Shown here piece after piece: positions 17,221 to 25,047 of a DNA stretch of 64,000 nucleotides. The notes below the pieces were generated by a model. That model made no database searches and had not been told where the DNA came from. It saw only the letters and a list, made by a program, of their open reading frames with translations. Each line of letters begins with the position of its first letter. Position 1 is the stretch's first letter. This stretch comes from Streptomyces sp. FIT100. Its GTDB lineage: Bacteria > Actinomycetota > Actinomycetes > Streptomycetales > Streptomycetaceae. Location of the stretch: assembly GCF_024584805.1 (NCBI RefSeq), contig NZ_CP075715.1:5448526-5512525 (forward strand), written 5' to 3'. The position numbers and the translations under genes are program-made.

Positions 17221-18180
17221 ATGACACTGCGCTGCGCCGTACTCGACGACTTCCAGTCCGTCGCCACCACCGTCGCCGACTGGTCCCCCGTCGCCGGCGC
17301 CGTCGAGGTGGTCACCTTCTCCACGCACTTCGCCACCGAGGACGAACTCACCGCCGCACTCGCCGATTTCGACATCGTCGTCACCCTGCGCGAACGCAAC
17401 GCGTTCTCCGCGGACCTGTTCGCCCGGCTGCCGCGGCTGAAGCTGCTCGTCGCCTCCGGAATGCGCAACTCCGTCATCGACTTCGCCGCCGCCGAACGCC
17501 ACGGCGTCACCGTGTGCGGCACCGCCAGCTCGTCCACCCCGCCCGTCGAGCTGACCTGGGCGCTGCTGCTCGGCCTCGCGCGCGGGATCGTGCCCGAGGC
17601 CACCGCCCTGCGGAGCGGCGCGCCCTGGCAGTCGACGCTCGGCGCCGATCTGCACGGACGGCGGCTCGGCCTGCTCGGCCTCGGGAAGATCGGCAGCCGC
17701 GTCGCGCGGGTCGGCCTCGCCTTCGGCATGGACGTCGTCGCCTGGAGCCAGAACCTCACCAGGGAACGCACCGACGAGGTCGGCACCGGACTGGCCGCCT
17801 CCAAGGAGGAGCTGCTGGAGACCAGCGACTTCGTCTCCGTGCACCTGGCGCTCGGCGACCGTACGCGCGGCCTGCTCGGGGCCGCCGAACTGGCCCTGAT
17901 GCGGCCCACCGCCTATCTGGTCAACACCTCCCGGGCGGCTATCGTCGACCAGGACGCCCTGCTCGCCGCGTTGCACGCGGGCACGATCGCGGGCGCCGGC
18001 ATCGACGTCTTCGACACCGAACCGCTCCCGGCCGGCCATCCGATGCGCAGCGCGCCGCGGCTGCTGGCCACTCCGCACCTCGGCTATGTGTCACGCGCCA
18101 ACTACGCGACGTACTACGGCGAGGCCGTCGAGGACATCCGGGCGTTCCTCGCGGGCACGCCCGTCCGCCGCCTCGGCTGA
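17221..18180 (+). CDS. D-isomer-specific 2-hydroxyacid dehydrogenase
   Basis: A 319-aa NAD(P)-dependent oxidoreductase. It has the Rossmann motif GLLGLGKIGSRVARVG (about residue 145), the NTSRAAIVDQDAL segment with the catalytic Arg region, the catalytic Glu in FDTEPLP and the His in LATPHLGYV. The family includes phosphoglycerate and glyoxylate reductases; the substrate is open. ATG 17221 is favoured by GAGGATGG upstream; ATG 17212 is an alternative. The gene is divergent from the ATP-grasp gene and converges on the SbnA-like gene, so it is probably not part of that cluster. Confidence 0.9.
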   Translation: MTLRCAVLDDFQSVATTVADWSPVAGAVEVVTFSTHFATEDELTAALADFDIVVTLRERNAFSADLFARLPRLKLLVASGMRNSVIDFAAAERHGVTVCGTASSSTPPVELTWALLLGLARGIVPEATALRSGAPWQSTLGADLHGRRLGLLGLGKIGSRVARVGLAFGMDVVAWSQNLTRERTDEVGTGLAASKEELLETSDFVSVHLALGDRTRGLLGAAELALMRPTAYLVNTSRAAIVDQDALLAALHAGTIAGAGIDVFDTEPLPAGHPMRSAPRLLATPHLGYVSRANYATYYGEAVEDIRAFLAGTPVRRLG

Positions 18181-18227
18181 CACCGGGCGGCGGACGGAGG
18201 GGCTGCGCAGCTGCTGCGTACGCTGCT

Positions 18228-19403
18228 CTAGGTCTTGCGGTTCCGGTCCCGCCGGCCTCCTCGGTCGCCACCGCGGTCGCCACCGCGCAGGGGCGGGCGG
18301 CGGACCGGCGCGGGAGCCGGTTCGGGTTCGGCCGCCCGTTCGCGTCCGGGGCCCGGTCCCGGTCCCGGTCCGGGTCCTGGTTCGGGTGCGGTGGCCGACG
18401 CGGGGCGGCTCGGTGCCCACGGCACGTCGGAGAGCTCGTCCTTGAGCACGTCGTCCAGGACGTCCTCGCCGTAGAGCCCGTGCAGCCAGTTGGTCTGGTA
18501 CACGGTGTCCAGGTACCGCTCGCCGAGGTCGGGGGCGATGGCCACGGCGGTGAGGCCGGGCTCGCGGTGGCGGGACAGCCAGCCCATCGCACCGCTGACC
18601 ACCGTGCCGGTGGAGCCGCCGAACAGGAACCCGTGCCGGGCCAGACGGTGGCAGGCACGGATGGTGTCGGCCTCCTCGACGCGTATCACCTCGTCCACGT
18701 ACGAGTCGTCGAGCAGCGGAGGCTTCATGCTCATGCCCAGGCCGGGAATCATCCGCCGGCCCGCCGGGCCGCCGAAGATCACCGAACCGACACTGTCCAG
18801 GGCGACGATCCGCACCGGACGGTGCCACTCCCGGAACCAGCGCGCGCAGCCCATCAGGGTTCCGGTGGTGCCGGCCCCGATGAACAGCACGTCCAGCTCC
18901 GGGAACTGCCGGGCGATCTCCGGCGCGGTACGCCGGTAGTGCGCCTTCCAGTTGCTCGGATTGGTGTACTGGCTGAGCCAGACGTATCTCTCGTCGGAGG
19001 CGCACAGCGCACGGACGTAGTCGATCCGCGCGCCGAGGAAGCCGCCGTTGGCCTCCTGTCCTGCGATGATGTGGACCTGGCTGCCGAGCGCCTCCATCAT
19101 CAGCCGACTCGCCAGGTTGCACCGGGAGTCGGTCACACAGAGAAACCGGTAGCCCTTGCTCGCCGCGATCATGCTCAGTGCCACGCCCAGATTTCCGGAC
19201 GAGGACTCGACCAGGATCGAATCCGGCTTCAGGACTCCGTCCCGCTCGGCGGTTTCCACCATCTCGGCCGCCGCCTTGAGCTTGATCGAGCCGGCGAAGT
19301 TGAAGCCCTCGCACTTCAGGAAGAGGGAATGCCCGAAGATCGACCGGAGGTCGACGTAGAGCTCCTCTTCGTTGAAGGCGTAGGGAACGGATATGACTGG
19401 CAC
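18228..19403 (-). CDS. sbnA: SbnA-like PLP enzyme for 2,3-diaminopropionate synthesis
   Basis: A 391-aa cysteine-synthase-fold enzyme. The PLP lysine lies in FNFAGSIKLKAAAEM (about residue 40), and SSSGNLGVALSMIAASKG and the phosphate loop GAGTTGTLMG follow. The best family match is SbnA, which condenses O-phospho-L-serine with L-glutamate to N-(2-amino-2-carboxyethyl)-L-glutamate. The SbnB-like gene upstream completes the L-Dap route. GTG 19403 has a GAGGAGG site. The last 60 residues are a Pro-Gly, Glu-Pro and Arg-rich tail encoded by short repeats at 18240-18410, outside the enzyme fold. It is the last gene of the series. Confidence 0.85.
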   Translation of the reverse strand: MPVISVPYAFNEEELYVDLRSIFGHSLFLKCEGFNFAGSIKLKAAAEMVETAERDGVLKPDSILVESSSGNLGVALSMIAASKGYRFLCVTDSRCNLASRLMMEALGSQVHIIAGQEANGGFLGARIDYVRALCASDERYVWLSQYTNPSNWKAHYRRTAPEIARQFPELDVLFIGAGTTGTLMGCARWFREWHRPVRIVALDSVGSVIFGGPAGRRMIPGLGMSMKPPLLDDSYVDEVIRVEEADTIRACHRLARHGFLFGGSTGTVVSGAMGWLSRHREPGLTAVAIAPDLGERYLDTVYQTNWLHGLYGEDVLDDVLKDELSDVPWAPSRPASATAPEPGPGPGPGPGPGRERAAEPEPAPAPVRRPPLRGGDRGGDRGGRRDRNRKT

Positions 19404-19433
19404 GATGGCCTCCTCATCCGCGGTGTGGTCCCG

Positions 19434-19481
19434 CTACCTGCGGTGACGTGACCGGTGATCTTCCTTGGACCAGTCCTCCAT
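19434..19481 (-). CDS. Possible 15-aa small ORF between sbnB and sbnA
   Basis: ATG 19481 is preceded at ideal spacing by GAAGGAGCCGC. It reads MEDWSKEDHRSRHRR and then TAG, in the 108-bp gap between the SbnB- and SbnA-like genes. The ribosome site is stronger than those of several real genes here. It could be a coupling or leader peptide, or a relic of a longer gene such as an MbtH-type protein; nothing in 15 residues decides this. Confidence 0.35.
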   Translation of the reverse strand: MEDWSKEDHRSRHRR

Positions 19482-19511
19482 GCGGCTCCTTCGGTGTCTG
19501 CCGGGGGCGGC

Positions 19512-20576
19512 TCATCCGTACCGGCGCAGTTCGTGGAAGAAGTTGTCGATGATGTGGAGTTCGCCGGTGCGGGCGATCTCGTCGTACACGTATTTGCCGA
19601 CGGCGAGGTCGAGGACGCCGAGGCCGAAGGGGGAGAAGACGACCGGCCGGTCGGCGGGCAGGGTGGTGCGGCCGGTGATGACGTCGTCGAGCGTGCCGGT
19701 GAGGAAGGTGCGGTTGCCGGTGAGCTGTTCGGCGAGGTGGGGGGAGGTGTTCGCCTTCATGCAGTGTTCGACGTCGTCGACGATGTTGGCCGAGGCCATG
19801 ATGATCTCGGGTGCCAGGTCGCGCAGTGAGATGTGCAGGACCAGGGGGTTGTGGTCGAACCAGGCGGTCTCGGTGACGTGGGGTTCGGCGGCGATGGTGG
19901 CGAAGACCACCATGTCGCTGGTGCGGATGAGTTCCTGGGCGTTGTCGTGGACGGCGATCCGGCCGGGTGTGCCGGACTGTTCCAGGTAGGTGCGAAAGCC
20001 CGCGGCGCTGTCGATGGACAGGTCGTGGATGCCGATCTCGTCGAAGGACCAGCCGGTGGCGGCGAGGAAGGTGTGGATGTAGCGGGCGATCAGTCCGGTG
20101 CCGAAGAAGCCCACCCGTACCGGGCGTGCCGCGTCCGGCCGGTGGCGGGTGAGCCGGTCGGCGGCCAGCGCGGCCGAGGCGGCGGTGCGGGTCGCGCTGA
20201 TGATGGAGGATTCCAGGCAGGCGAACGGGTAGCCGGTGTCGTGGTCGTTGAGGATCAGCACCGCCGACGCCCGCGGGATGCCCGCGTTGACGTTGCCGGG
20301 GAAGCTGGAGATCCACTTGAGCCCGTCCACGTGTACGCTGCCGCCGATCGAGGCGGGCAGGGCGATGATCCGCGAGGTGGGCCGGTCGGTGAACCGCAGG
20401 AAGTACGAGGGCGGGTTGACCGAGTCACCGGCGCCGTGCAGCCGGTAGACGCTCTCCACCAGCTCCACGACCTGCTTCTCCCGCCCGGCCAGCGCCTGCT
20501 GCACCTGGCCACCGGGAACCACCGCGAACGGCGGTGCGCTGATCCGCTGCCGAGCCTGCTGAGCCGGGGCGGTCAT
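19512..20576 (-). CDS. sbnB: SbnB-like dehydrogenase for 2,3-diaminopropionate synthesis
   Basis: A 354-aa member of the ornithine-cyclodeaminase/mu-crystallin family. It shows the Rossmann motif RVGFFGTGLIARYIH (about residue 157), the preceding substrate segment INDHDTGYPFACLESSIISATRTAA and GEL-type C-terminal strands. SbnB oxidises N-(2-amino-2-carboxyethyl)-glutamate to release L-Dap and 2-oxoglutarate. Its start overlaps the stop of the oxygenase gene (ATGA at 20573-20576). Pairing with the SbnA-like gene makes L-Dap supply the most likely role. Ornithine cyclodeaminase activity is the alternative for the gene taken alone. Confidence 0.87.
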   Translation of the reverse strand: MTAPAQQARQRISAPPFAVVPGGQVQQALAGREKQVVELVESVYRLHGAGDSVNPPSYFLRFTDRPTSRIIALPASIGGSVHVDGLKWISSFPGNVNAGIPRASAVLILNDHDTGYPFACLESSIISATRTAASAALAADRLTRHRPDAARPVRVGFFGTGLIARYIHTFLAATGWSFDEIGIHDLSIDSAAGFRTYLEQSGTPGRIAVHDNAQELIRTSDMVVFATIAAEPHVTETAWFDHNPLVLHISLRDLAPEIIMASANIVDDVEHCMKANTSPHLAEQLTGNRTFLTGTLDDVITGRTTLPADRPVVFSPFGLGVLDLAVGKYVYDEIARTGELHIIDNFFHELRRYG

Positions 20577-21577
20577 CGGCCACCCACCCCCTCCGTCGCG
20601 TCCGGGCTCCCGAGGTTCTGCGGGTCGGCCATCGCGACCAGGACCTCGCGTTCGCCCTCGTACGGTTCACGGCTGTGGGCGCAGCGGATGTTGTCGACGA
20701 GCATGAGGTCGCCCGGCTGCCAGGGCTCGCGCAGGGTGTGGTCCTCGTAGACCTTGTTGAGGAGCTGGATCACGTCGTCGCCGATCGGCTCGCCGCTCCC
20801 GTAGCGGGTGTTGAAGGGCAGTCCGTCCTCGCCGTACATGTCGATCAGGTACTCGCGCACCTCGGGTGCGAGCGTGAACTCGTTGAGGAACGCGACCTGG
20901 TTGAACCAGCAACGCCGTCCGCTCGCCGGATGGGTGACCACCGCGCGGCGGCGCTGACGGGTGCGCAGACCTCCGTCGTCCTGCCAGGTGAAGTCGATCC
21001 CGTTGGCCCGGCAGTACGCCTCCACGGCGCCCCGGTCGTCGGTGCCGAACGCCTCGGCCACCGACGCCCCGATCTCCTCGTTGAAGGAACGGGTCAGCAG
21101 CCAGCCCTCCCGCTCGAACCGCTCCACCAGCTGCGCGGGCAGCGCCTGGAGCACCAGCGAGGCGTCCGATACCCCCGTCACCCCGCCCGCGGTCGGCGCG
21201 GTCAGGCAGGCGAACAGCATCAGACCGGGCACTTCAAGGGCGTAACTCAGCTCGTGGTGCATGCACATCGGCTGGTTCGGCGGCCATGTCGCCGACGAGT
21301 ACACACCCTCGGCGTAGATCTGCCGGGGCGCGAAAGCCTCCCGCTCCACCATCAGCGTGGGCGCCAGCCGGTGGAAGACGTCACCGACCTCGGCCGTATC
21401 CCGCAGCCCCAGGCCACGGACCAGGACCGAACCGTGCTCGGCAACCAGGGCGCGCAGCGACTCACGCTGCTCGGCCGCCCAACTCGTCGCGGAGCCGGGG
21501 ACCTCGACCCGCAGCAGCGGAGGTTTGCCCGGTTGCGACTCCACATCGAGAAGTGATGTCGGGGATGAGGACGACAT
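20573..21577 (-). CDS. TauD/SyrP-like Fe(II)/2-oxoglutarate oxygenase
   Basis: A 334-aa TauD/TfdA-superfamily protein. The first metal motif is HxE (MCMHHELSYALEVPG, about residue 107), as in SyrP-type hydroxylases, rather than HxD. The distal His and the 2-oxoglutarate-binding Arg lie in LMLVDNIRCAHSREPYEGER. Relatives hydroxylate free or carrier-bound amino acids in NRPS pathways. Here hydroxylation of diaminopropionate or of a carrier-bound residue is the obvious hypothesis. AAAGGAAA precedes the ATG. The gene lies 38 bp after the NRPS and overlaps sbnB. Confidence 0.85.
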   Translation of the reverse strand: MSSSSPTSLLDVESQPGKPPLLRVEVPGSATSWAAEQRESLRALVAEHGSVLVRGLGLRDTAEVGDVFHRLAPTLMVEREAFAPRQIYAEGVYSSATWPPNQPMCMHHELSYALEVPGLMLFACLTAPTAGGVTGVSDASLVLQALPAQLVERFEREGWLLTRSFNEEIGASVAEAFGTDDRGAVEAYCRANGIDFTWQDDGGLRTRQRRRAVVTHPASGRRCWFNQVAFLNEFTLAPEVREYLIDMYGEDGLPFNTRYGSGEPIGDDVIQLLNKVYEDHTLREPWQPGDLMLVDNIRCAHSREPYEGEREVLVAMADPQNLGSPDATEGVGGR

Positions 21578-21615
21578 CTCGTGTTTCCTTTCGATCGCGG
21601 CTCAGGAGGAGAGAC

Positions 21616-24600
21616 TCAGGTCGAGACCCGCCCATCGGCGCCTGACTCGGACTCGGACTCGGTTCGGGACCCGGTTTGGGACCCGGTTCGGGACTTGGAC
21701 TCGGATTCGGATTCGGCGTCCGGCCATGAGGCGGCGGCGGCGCGCAGTACGGCCTTGGCCGCCTCGGTCGGACGGGTACGGAGGAAGTAGTGGCCGCCGT
21801 CGGCGAGTTCGTGCAGGTCGACGCGGTCGGCGAGGAGCTGCCAGTCGCGGTGGCGATGGCGGAACTCCGCGGTGTACGGATCGTCGGCGGCCACCACGAC
21901 GGTGACCGGCGCGGACAGCCGGCGCGCCGGCGGGTCGTCCAGCACGTCGGCGAAGTAGCGGTGGGCGGCGACGCAGTCGTGCCGGTAGGCGGCGCCGATG
22001 TGCTCGGCGCGCTCGGCGTCCAGCTCACCGAGCTCGGTGTAGCCGCGGTCCGCACTCAGCTCCGCGGCGATCTCGGCGTCGCTCCGCCCGGCCGCCGGCC
22101 CGTCGGGCCCGGTCGCCGGCTCGGTCAGCTCGGCGATGGCGGCGCGGCGTCCCGCGGCGTCGCCGAGCAGCTGGGCGCCGATGAACACCCGCTGCACGGC
22201 CACGCCGCGCTCCTCCAGCCGCCTGGCCGTCTCCACGGCCGGAGCGGCGCCCGAGGAGTGGCCCCACAGCAGGACCCTCGTCAGGCCGAGCTGTTCGATC
22301 TCGGCGACGACCTGCTCGACCACCTGCGCCGTCGGCGCGAAGGGCTCGCGCTCGGCGGCCACGTCGTGACCGGGCAGCTCGACGGCGTGGACGGCGGGCC
22401 CGCCGCCCGCCAGGGCCCTGGCCATCGGCTCGAAGTTGACGGCGTTGCCGCCGGCGTACGGGAAGCACACCAGGGCGGTGGTCCGCGCACCGGCCGGTCC
22501 GCCCGGCTCGGACAGCGACTGGAGCAGCCCGGAGCGCCGCTGCGTCCTGCCGTCGACGAGCGCGGCGAGATCGGCCAGGCGGGGGTGGCGGGTGATGTCC
22601 CTGAGGGTGACCCGGCGGTCCAGTGCGACCGCCAGCTTCACCGCCGAGAGCGAGGTGCCGCCGCGGTCGAAGAAGTGGTCGCCACGCCCCACCTGGTCCT
22701 GGGGCATGCCGAGGACGGTCGCCCAGGCGGCCGCGAGGCGCTGCTCGGTCGCCGTGCCCGGGGGCTCGTGGCGCTCCTCTGCACCGGTGGCGCCGAGTTC
22801 GGCGGCCAGCGCGGTGAGTGCCTTCTTGTCGATCTTGCCGTTGGCGGTCAGCGGCAGGCTGTCCTTCCAGTGGAAGGCCGCGGGCACCATGTAGGCGGGC
22901 AGGGAGGCGGCCAGCCGTGCCGCCAGAGCCTCGGCCGCAAGCGGTGCGGGGGCGGTGTAGAAGGCCACGAGCTGCTTGCTGTCACCGCCGGTGACCACCA
23001 CCGCTCCGTCGCGCACCCCCTCGGCGCGGAGCAGGGCGTTCTCGATCTCGCCGATCTCGATGCGGAACCCGCGGATCTTCACCTGGCTGTCCCTGCGGCC
23101 CAGGAACTCCAGCTTCCCGTCCGCATGCCAGCGCCCGTGGTCACCGCTGCGGTACAGGCGCGCGCCCGGGCGGTGCGGGTCGGGCATGAAGGCCGCCGCT
23201 GTGCGCTGCGGATCGTTCACGTAACCGCGTCCCACACATACCCCGGAGAAGACGATCTCGCCGGGCGCGCCGAGCGGCACCGGATCGAGGTGCTCGTCGA
23301 CGACGTACACGGACACGTTGGCGACCGGCCGGCCCAGCAGCACCCGCTCGGGCGCCTTGTGCATGACCTCGTGGTTGGTGTCGTCGCAGGTCTCGGTGAG
23401 CCCGTAGGCGTTCACCAGCCGCGCCCGCGGCCGGACCGCGAACCAGCGCTCGGCCAGCTCGCGCTTGAGTGCCTCGCCGGTGACCGAGACGCAGCGCAGG
23501 TCCGGCAGGTCTCGCGGCTGCTGCTCCAGGGCGGAGACGACCACGTCGAGATAGGAGGGCACGACCTGGAGCACGCCGACCCGGGTGTCGGCGATGCGGT
23601 CCAGGAAGCGGGGGACGTCCAGGACCACCTCCTGCTCCACCAGCACCGTGCGTCCGCCGACCAGCAGCGCGGAGACCAGCTGCCACAGCGAGATGTCGAA
23701 GCACTGCGGCGCGACCTGCGCGACCGCCGTGCCCTCGTCGATCCCCAGGTCGTCGATCTTGGCGAAGAGGTGGTTGAGCATCCCCGCGTGCTCGCACATG
23801 GCCCCCTTCGGCTCACCCGTCGAACCGGAGGTGAAGTAGATGTAGGCCAGCTGCTCCGGGGCGACCTCGACACCGAGGTCACCGTCCGCGTGGTCCTCGT
23901 CGTACGCCGCCCCGACGAGCAGGCGCCGGATGCCGGGCAGCGAGCCGAGGGCCTCGTCGAGGGTGGCGGTGCTGCCCGATTCGGTCAGCGCCAGCGAGCA
24001 GCCGGCCCGGGCCAGCGTGGTGGCGATACGGTCGGCGGGGAAGTGCGGCTCGACGGGCAGGTAGACCCCGCCCGCCTTGAACACCGCAAGGACCGACGCC
24101 AGCCAGTCCAGGTTCCGCTCCATCACCACCGCGACGACGCCCTCACGGCCCAGCCCCCGCGCCTGCAAGGCCCGCGCCAGTCGGTTCGCCCGGCCGTTCA
24201 GCTCCCCGTACGACCACTCCCGCCCGCCGCACACAGCGGCCACGGCGTCCGGGTGCGCCGCCGCCCGCTCCTCGAAGAGCTCGTGCGCCCGCCGTGCGGG
24301 CAGCTCCCGCCGCCGCCCCGCCAGCCCTTCCAGCTGGAAGCGCAGCTCCTCGGGCGAGAGCAGGCACGCTCCTGTGTGCTCGGTGTCCGCTCCGCCGGCC
24401 ATCAGCTCCAGCGCCCGCGTGTGGTACCCGGCCATCCGCGCCGCGCTCTGCGCGTCCAGGACGCCGGTGCGGTGGAGCAGCCGCAGCACGAGCCCGCCGC
24501 TGTCGTCCCGGGCGAACGCGACCGTCAGCACCGTGTCCGCGGCCGGCTCTCCACCGGTGCCGACGAGGTCGAGGACGGTCTCGAACAGCGGTCCGGTCGG

Positions 24601-25029
24601 CTTCAGCTCCCGCCTGAGGTCGTCGACCGGGAAGTCCTGGTGCGCGATCAGCGCGGTTCGGGCCCGGTGGGCCTCGGCCAGAAGAGTGCGCCACGTGCCG
24701 GGAACGACATCCACCCGGCACGGCAGCACCCGCTCACCGTCCGGCGCCGTGACATGCCCCGTCACGACCTCCCGCTCACCGGACAGCGCCGCGAGCACCT
24801 TCGCGTGGGCCGCCAGCAGCACCGCCTCGAACGACACCCCGCACTCGCCCGCCACATGCTCCAGCCCGGCGGTCGTCCCGCCCGGAACCAGCGTGACGTG
24901 CTCGGCAAGGCCCGGCACCGGCCCCGTGGCCGGCACCGGATCCACCGTCCACCGGGGGACGGCGGTGAAGCCGCCCGCGCCCAGTTCACGGCGCCAGTAG
25001 TCCCGCTCGGCGTCCACATCGATGTCCAT
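21616..25029 (-). CDS. NRPS: partial condensation domain, adenylation, carrier, thioesterase
   Basis: About 1137 aa from ATG 25029 (GGAGGCGGAGAG site); GTG 25047, directly after the previous stop, is the alternative. Residues 1-235 match only the C-terminal half of a condensation domain (FEAVLLAAHAKVLAALSG through GPLFETVLDLVG) and lack HHxxxDG. The adenylation domain spans about 248-735 with YFTSGSTGEPKGA, FDISLWQL, NAYGLTETCDDTN, YRSGDHGRW and NGKIDKKAL. The carrier domain carries DRGGTSLSAVKL (Ser about 791). A thioesterase with GHSSGA (about 922) and a late His (DGGHYF) ends the enzyme. The tail is Ser/Glu/Thr repeats. The activated amino acid is probably L-Dap, inferred from the neighbours and not decoded from specificity residues. 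Confidence 0.88.
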   Translation of the reverse strand: MDIDVDAERDYWRRELGAGGFTAVPRWTVDPVPATGPVPGLAEHVTLVPGGTTAGLEHVAGECGVSFEAVLLAAHAKVLAALSGEREVVTGHVTAPDGERVLPCRVDVVPGTWRTLLAEAHRARTALIAHQDFPVDDLRRELKPTGPLFETVLDLVGTGGEPAADTVLTVAFARDDSGGLVLRLLHRTGVLDAQSAARMAGYHTRALELMAGGADTEHTGACLLSPEELRFQLEGLAGRRRELPARRAHELFEERAAAHPDAVAAVCGGREWSYGELNGRANRLARALQARGLGREGVVAVVMERNLDWLASVLAVFKAGGVYLPVEPHFPADRIATTLARAGCSLALTESGSTATLDEALGSLPGIRRLLVGAAYDEDHADGDLGVEVAPEQLAYIYFTSGSTGEPKGAMCEHAGMLNHLFAKIDDLGIDEGTAVAQVAPQCFDISLWQLVSALLVGGRTVLVEQEVVLDVPRFLDRIADTRVGVLQVVPSYLDVVVSALEQQPRDLPDLRCVSVTGEALKRELAERWFAVRPRARLVNAYGLTETCDDTNHEVMHKAPERVLLGRPVANVSVYVVDEHLDPVPLGAPGEIVFSGVCVGRGYVNDPQRTAAAFMPDPHRPGARLYRSGDHGRWHADGKLEFLGRRDSQVKIRGFRIEIGEIENALLRAEGVRDGAVVVTGGDSKQLVAFYTAPAPLAAEALAARLAASLPAYMVPAAFHWKDSLPLTANGKIDKKALTALAAELGATGAEERHEPPGTATEQRLAAAWATVLGMPQDQVGRGDHFFDRGGTSLSAVKLAVALDRRVTLRDITRHPRLADLAALVDGRTQRRSGLLQSLSEPGGPAGARTTALVCFPYAGGNAVNFEPMARALAGGGPAVHAVELPGHDVAAEREPFAPTAQVVEQVVAEIEQLGLTRVLLWGHSSGAAPAVETARRLEERGVAVQRVFIGAQLLGDAAGRRAAIAELTEPATGPDGPAAGRSDAEIAAELSADRGYTELGELDAERAEHIGAAYRHDCVAAHRYFADVLDDPPARRLSAPVTVVVAADDPYTAEFRHRHRDWQLLADRVDLHELADGGHYFLRTRPTEAAKAVLRAAAASWPDAESESESKSRTGSQTGSRTESESESGADGRVST

Positions 25030-25047
25030 CGGTCTCTCCGCCTCCAC

